A stretch of DNA of 10,963 nucleotides from a bacterium (lineage in GTDB: Bacteria > Pseudomonadota > Alphaproteobacteria > Caulobacterales > Hyphomonadaceae): contig JAVBYB010000113.1 of NCBI GenBank assembly GCA_030824255.1, positions 1 to 10,963 of the forward strand, in the 5' to 3' direction. A model generated the notes under the pieces. That model was not told where the DNA came from, made no database searches, and saw only the letters and a program-made list of their open reading frames with translations. Positions 6,963 through 10,963 of the stretch are shown in pieces (within the stretch, counting starts at the first letter, position 1; each line of letters starts with the position of its first letter). The position numbers were made by a program, and so were the translations under genes.

Positions 6963-7924
6963 GCGAAATCGCCAAGGCACACTCTAGCGAGCCGCGGGCA
7001 ACTTTTGTTGTGCGCCTGTGGCAGTATCAGGCTGAGCGTTTCCCGTTGGTCAAACATGGGGCGCTGATAGCGGCTTTTGGCGCGTCTGCGGTTTGCCTGT
7101 CGGCATTGTTGCGGGGGGCGGCTCCGAACCCTGTGGCAATCCTTGTTGCTGTGCTGGTGCTGTTTGGATTCTTCGTCCAGCTCCGCGTCGCCGACGAGCA
7201 CAAGGACAATGAGGATGATGCAAGGTTTCGCCCCGAGCGGCCCGTGCCGCGGGGTCTTGTCACACTGGCTGAGTTGAGGGGTGTCGCGATTGCGGTCGGC
7301 GCGGCGCAGCTTGCGCTGACAGCGTGGCTGGACTGGACATTGATTGTCTTCGTGCTGGCGGTTTGGGCGTACATGGCCGTGATGACGAAGGAGTTCTTCG
7401 TTCCGAAATGGCTCAAGGCGCGGCCGATCATCTACATGGTCAGTCACATGCTGATAATGCCACTGATCGACCTGTTTGCGACCGCATGCGACTGGCATCC
7501 GGCTGGCGTGGCGCTGCATGAGGATTTCGGGCTCACACTTGGCGCGTTCCTGCTGCTGTCACTTGTGAATGGCGCAGCGATAGAGATCGCGCGCAAGAGC
7601 TGGGCGCCGGAGACGGAGCGCGAGGGCGTCGAGACATATTCGAAGCTCTGGGGGGCCGGCGTGGCCGGTGTTGTCGTGATGGCTATTGTGCTGGCTGGCT
7701 TCGGGCTGGCGGCGTTCATCAATGTGAGGTCTGAGGCAGGACTGTGGGTGCTCGGCGGGCTCGCGCTGGTTACTGCCTGGACATCCTGGTGCGCCATCGA
7801 TTTTGCGGGGACGCCTACGTCGAAGACATCCAAAGTTCTTGAAACCTCGAGTGGGGTCTTTGTGCTGGCGAACTACCTGTTGCTCGGCGTGATCCCGCTA
7901 TTGCTGTCGCTGGTCTCCGCATGA
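6959..7924 (+). CDS. UbiA-superfamily membrane prenyltransferase, divergent subgroup
   Basis: A 321-aa integral membrane protein with about nine hydrophobic helices, the size and layout of the UbiA superfamily, which transfers prenyl groups from prenyl diphosphates to aromatic, glycerol-phosphate or other acceptors. The first Mg-diphosphate motif is clear, with Asp79, Asp83 and Asp87 in VADEHKDNEDD, followed by RPERPVPRG (91-99), a typical UbiA loop. The second region is unusual: EIARKSWAPETEREGVETY (209-227) keeps the GVxT-like turn but has Glu209 and Lys213 where classical enzymes have an Asp-rich DxxxD. The start is a GTG inside GTGA, overlapping the HMG-CoA reductase stop; the longer frame from 6872 lies within that gene and is rejected. 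The end overlaps the dikinase gene by ATGA. Acceptor and prenyl chain are unknown; operon context hints at a lipid. Confidence 0.86.
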   Translation: MSEIAKAHSSEPRATFVVRLWQYQAERFPLVKHGALIAAFGASAVCLSALLRGAAPNPVAILVAVLVLFGFFVQLRVADEHKDNEDDARFRPERPVPRGLVTLAELRGVAIAVGAAQLALTAWLDWTLIVFVLAVWAYMAVMTKEFFVPKWLKARPIIYMVSHMLIMPLIDLFATACDWHPAGVALHEDFGLTLGAFLLLSLVNGAAIEIARKSWAPETEREGVETYSKLWGAGVAGVVVMAIVLAGFGLAAFINVRSEAGLWVLGGLALVTAWTSWCAIDFAGTPTSKTSKVLETSSGVFVLANYLLLGVIPLLLSLVSA

Positions 7925-10419
7925 GCGAGACGAAACAATATGTGCTTACAGGTGACGCCGTGCTGTCCTCCGCACTGGCAGGCGGCAAAGGTGCGGCGCT
8001 CGCAAGGCTGGCGGCGACATTTCCGGTGCCGGCTTTCTTTGTCATTTCAGCGGACGCATTCAACAAGGATGGGTTGAAGACATTCGCGGCGGCTGCCGTG
8101 CTTCAAGGGGTATTGCAGCTCGGCGGATCGAACTTGTTTGCCGTCCGGTCTTCCGGATTGGAAGAAGATGGGGCCGCAAGCGCCCATGCGGGACAGTTCG
8201 CAACTGAGCTGAATATAACCGGCGAGGATGTGGCTGCGGCGGCGCATCGCGTATGGCTCTCCGGGTTTACGGACACGCTCGCGCAATACCGGCGGGCACA
8301 TGGACTCTCGGGCGAGCCGCAGCCGCCGGCCGTGATTGTTCAGGTGATGGTGAAGGCGCGCGCGGCGGGCGTGGCGTTCTCGGCCGACCCGGTAACAGGC
8401 GATCGCAACGTCGTGGTCATTAGTGCGATTGCAGGTCTCGCAGACAAGCTGGTGGGCGGCGAGGAGGACGGCGACAGCTATAGGGTTGCGCTGGATGGAA
8501 CAACCATTGAGGCCGAGCTGATCGGCGAGGTCTCGGTTCTCACGGATGCCGAGCGGGCAGCGGTCGCAGCGATGGCCCGACAGGCGGAGGCGCATTTCGG
8601 GTCGCCGCAGGATATCGAATGGGCGTTTGATGACGGCGGTCTCAACATGCTGCAGTCCAGACCGATCACGACACTCGGATCCATAGTGCAGGCTGCGTTC
8701 CAGGATGATGACGTCGTAATCTGGGACAACTCCAATATCGTCGAGAGCTATCCGGGCGTTACATCGCCGCTGACCTTCTCATTTGCTCGATATGTCTACA
8801 GTCATGTCTATCAGGCGTTCTCCAGGCTGATGGGGGTTCGGGATGAAAATGTCGAAGAGCATCGTGCTGTTTTCGAGAACATGCTGGGGCGTGTGGATGG
8901 GCGGATTTATTACAACCTGTTGAACTGGTACCGCGCGCTGGCGCTGTTTCCCGGGTTCAAGGCTAACCGCGCGTTCATGGAGAACATGATGGGCGTGTCC
9001 GAAGCGCTGCCGCAGGAAATGGCGGACCGGATCGCACAGCCGTCAACGAGCGGGTGGGAGCGGTTTGCGGACAACCTGAAGTTTGCACGCGTGGGCTGCG
9101 GCCTGATCTGGCATGAGGTGCGCATCCGCAGGACGATTGCGCAATTCTACGAGCGCCTGAATGAAGCGCTGGCGCGGCCGGACGCGGAGATCGACGGCAT
9201 GTCGGCCGTGGCGCTGGCGGCTGAGTACCGCCTGCTGGAGCGCAGGCTGCTGGCGAAGTGGGATGCGCCGCTCGTCAACGACTTCCTCTGCATGATCGCG
9301 TTCGGCGCGGCGCAGAAGGCGCTTGGCAAATGGGCCGGCGATGATGGCCTCGCCTTTCTCTCGTCCATGCTGATCGGTCAGGGCGATATCGTGTCTGCTG
9401 AACCTGCGAGGATGATCCGCGCCATGGGCGCTATCGTGCGCGGGCGAACTGATGTGATTGACCGGCTGCGTGCGGGCGATCGGACGGCTGTGCATGATCT
9501 GCCGCGGCTGGGCGCAGCGTTCGATGCCTATATCGCGAAATTCGGCGACCGGTGCACGCAGGAGCTGAAGCTTGAGAGCCGAACACTGCACGAGGATGCA
9601 ACGCAGGTGCTGATGGCCATCGCGGCGGCTGCCGATACTCGCAAGGAGGCGGCGGAAGCGGAGCAGGCGCAAGACCTGCATTTGCTTATTCCGGGTTTTG
9701 GACAGCGCGTGATTGCGCGATGGCTTCTGCAATGGGCAAAAGCGCGCGTACGGGACCGGGAGAACCTGCGTTTCGAGCGGACGCGTTTGTTCGGGCGTGT
9801 GCGGCGCATTTTCGTGGCGCTGGGCGCGCGCTTTACCGAGGCCGGCGTGCTGGATGACCGCCGCGACGTCTTCAATCTTACGGTTGATGAACTGCTGGGT
9901 GCGGTCGAAGGCGCGAGCCTGACGAATGATCTGCGCTCGCTGGCCCGACAAAGGGAGCGCGAATTGCGTGACCAGATGGCGCGGCCAGATCCGCCTGAAC
10001 GATTTAGCGTGCGGGGCGCGCATATTACGGGTGTCGCTGGGTTAGAGGCGCAGGCATCATCGACGGGTGAGGGCGGAGAAATCCGCAAGGGTCTCGCCTG
10101 TTGCAAAGGCGTTGTTGTTGCGAAAGTGCGCGTGATCGATGATCCGCGTGTGGAGGCGCTTTCGCCAGGCGAGATTCTGGTTGCGCGCCATACCGATCCG
10201 GGCTGGATCGCGGTCTTCGCCAACGCGGCCGGCGTGATCGCGGAGCGAGGATCATTGCTGTCTCACTCCGCGATTGTGGCGCGTGAGATGGGCGTGCCCT
10301 GCGTCGTGTCGCTTAAAGGTGTTACGCAATGGCTGAAGACGGGGGATACAGTGCGTCTGGACGGCGGGGCTGGAACGGTCGAACGGATGGCTGCTGGGAC
10401 AACGGAGAAAGCCGGATAG
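7921..10419 (+). CDS. ATP-grasp/phosphohistidine dikinase, rifampin-phosphotransferase-like architecture
   Basis: An 832-aa soluble enzyme related to PEP synthase and pyruvate phosphate dikinase. The N-terminal ATP-binding domain (about 1-255) shows GGKGA (21-25), VRSSG (75-79), GVAFSADPVTGD (150-161), QDIEWAF (230-236) and QSRPIT (245-250). The C-terminal swivelling domain (about 720-820) carries the phospho-accepting His782 in GSLLSHSAIV. There is no C-terminal PEP-binding TIM barrel. Instead roughly 450 residues, starting with WDNSNIVESYPGVTSPLTF (268-286), lie between the two domains. This order (ATP domain, substrate domain, His domain) is that of rifampin phosphotransferase. By analogy it would phosphorylate a hydroxyl on its substrate using ATP, giving AMP and phosphate. 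Being in the middle of this operon, its substrate is more likely a pathway intermediate than an antibiotic. PEP synthase is an unlikely function. It is coupled by ATGA to the prenyltransferase gene. Confidence 0.9.
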   Translation: MSETKQYVLTGDAVLSSALAGGKGAALARLAATFPVPAFFVISADAFNKDGLKTFAAAAVLQGVLQLGGSNLFAVRSSGLEEDGAASAHAGQFATELNITGEDVAAAAHRVWLSGFTDTLAQYRRAHGLSGEPQPPAVIVQVMVKARAAGVAFSADPVTGDRNVVVISAIAGLADKLVGGEEDGDSYRVALDGTTIEAELIGEVSVLTDAERAAVAAMARQAEAHFGSPQDIEWAFDDGGLNMLQSRPITTLGSIVQAAFQDDDVVIWDNSNIVESYPGVTSPLTFSFARYVYSHVYQAFSRLMGVRDENVEEHRAVFENMLGRVDGRIYYNLLNWYRALALFPGFKANRAFMENMMGVSEALPQEMADRIAQPSTSGWERFADNLKFARVGCGLIWHEVRIRRTIAQFYERLNEALARPDAEIDGMSAVALAAEYRLLERRLLAKWDAPLVNDFLCMIAFGAAQKALGKWAGDDGLAFLSSMLIGQGDIVSAEPARMIRAMGAIVRGRTDVIDRLRAGDRTAVHDLPRLGAAFDAYIAKFGDRCTQELKLESRTLHEDATQVLMAIAAAADTRKEAAEAEQAQDLHLLIPGFGQRVIARWLLQWAKARVRDRENLRFERTRLFGRVRRIFVALGARFTEAGVLDDRRDVFNLTVDELLGAVEGASLTNDLRSLARQRERELRDQMARPDPPERFSVRGAHITGVAGLEAQASSTGEGGEIRKGLACCKGVVVAKVRVIDDPRVEALSPGEILVARHTDPGWIAVFANAAGVIAERGSLLSHSAIVAREMGVPCVVSLKGVTQWLKTGDTVRLDGGAGTVERMAAGTTEKAG

Positions 10420-10421
10420 CC

Positions 10422-10963
10422 ATGGCCGAAACCGATATCGCCAAACGCGCCAAATTCGACATCATCCGCTATGCGCAGGTGTGGGAGGATGCAGATATCC
10501 TCGTTGCCGCGTTGCGTCCGGGCCCCGGCGACACCGTGGTCTCGATCGCATCTGCGGGCGACAACGCGTTTGCGTTGCTGGCGGAGGGTGCTGAGCGCGT
10601 GATCGCGGTCGATCTCAATCCGGCGCAGCTTGCCTGCGTCCGTCTGAGGATGGCGATGTACAGGATCCATACGCACGACGAATTCCTGGAGCTGATGGGG
10701 TCGCGGTCTTCCGGGCGTCGCAAACACCTGCTGGAGCAGGCGGCAGCGACGCTGTCTGCCGAGGATCAGGCGTTCTGGGCCGAGCAGAAGGACGATGTGG
10801 CCAAGTACGGGATTGGCGGCGTCGGCAAGTTCGAACGCTACTTTCGCATTTTCCGCGAGTGGGTTGTGCCTTTCATCCATACGCGTGAGACGATCGATGA
10901 ACTGTTGAGCCCGCGCGATCCGGCCGACCGGGAACGCTTCTACGATAAGCGTTGGAACAACTG
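10422..10963 (+). CDS. DUF3419/BtaA-like SAM-dependent aminocarboxypropyltransferase, partial (3' end beyond window)
   Basis: The frame is open from an ATG two bases after the dikinase stop to the window end, giving 180 residues of a protein that in this family is about twice as long. It matches the DUF3419 family, whose known member BtaA moves the 3-amino-3-carboxypropyl group of S-adenosylmethionine to diacylglycerol, giving diacylglycerylhomoserine for betaine lipids. Visible hallmarks are IRYAQVWEDADIL (15-27), the SAM-binding SIASAGDNAFALL (41-53), the acidic loop AVDLNPAQLACVRL (62-75) and GKFERYFRIF (135-144). A GGAG lies at 10404-10407, 14 nt before the ATG, and coupling to the upstream gene is likely. 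In this operon the acceptor may be a prenylated or phosphorylated lipid rather than ordinary diacylglycerol. A BtaB-type methyltransferase could lie downstream, outside the window. Confidence 0.88.
   Translation, partial: MAETDIAKRAKFDIIRYAQVWEDADILVAALRPGPGDTVVSIASAGDNAFALLAEGAERVIAVDLNPAQLACVRLRMAMYRIHTHDEFLELMGSRSSGRRKHLLEQAAATLSAEDQAFWAEQKDDVAKYGIGGVGKFERYFRIFREWVVPFIHTRETIDELLSPRDPADRERFYDKRWNN

Noticed and set aside
9043..10023. Minus-strand open frame of 326 codons opposite the dikinase
   Set aside because: It has an Arg/His/Gln-rich composition typical of antisense frames in GC-rich DNA and lies fully within the well-supported dikinase gene.
7921..10419. Annotation as phosphoenolpyruvate synthase (ppsA)
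   Set aside because: The ATP-binding and phosphohistidine domains match, but the C-terminal PEP/pyruvate-binding barrel is absent and the domain order is that of rifampin phosphotransferase.

Overview
The window is GC-rich DNA with tightly packed genes. Gene content suggests an alphaproteobacterium, possibly near Hyphomonadaceae or Caulobacterales. This rests on a ligase-associated type MBL exonuclease, a Tat-type lipoprotein esterase and the third-position G/C bias seen by eye. No rRNA or housekeeping marker is present, so the placement is inference. No tRNA, rRNA, CRISPR array or insertion sequence was seen.

Left part (1-2266): bases 1-70 hold no recognisable gene. A type B carboxylesterase with a Tat-like, lipobox-bearing leader is on the minus strand (71-1690). 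It is divergent from a PaaI-like hotdog thioesterase on the plus strand (1844-2266), with about 150 bp between them. The thioesterase stop codon directly abuts the stop codon of the next minus-strand gene.

Middle part (2267-5440), all minus strand and read right to left: a roughly 8-helix membrane protein of unknown function (5440-4136), a DNA ligase-associated type MBL/beta-CASP exonuclease (4079-3051) and a small two-helix membrane protein of unknown function (2983-2267). The gaps are 56 and 67 nt, and each holds or touches a perfect inverted repeat. The exonuclease is not next to the ATP-dependent ligase it usually accompanies.

Right part (5676-10963), plus strand: a compact operon of four genes that runs off the window. 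It encodes a class I-like HMG-CoA reductase, a UbiA-superfamily prenyltransferase with a deviant second motif, a large ATP-grasp/phosphohistidine dikinase built like rifampin phosphotransferase rather than PEP synthase, and the start of a DUF3419/BtaA-like aminocarboxypropyltransferase. Junctions are GTGA, ATGA and a 2-nt gap, so translation is very likely coupled.

Together these four enzymes can make or reduce an HMG/mevalonate-type unit, transfer a prenyl group in the membrane, phosphorylate an alcohol using ATP with release of AMP, and add a homoserine-type group from SAM. This looks like a pathway for an unusual membrane lipid or prenylated metabolite. I do not know of a characterised pathway with this set of genes, and it is the main item of interest. 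A 235-bp divergent regulatory region (5441-5675) with several short inverted and direct repeats lies before the operon.
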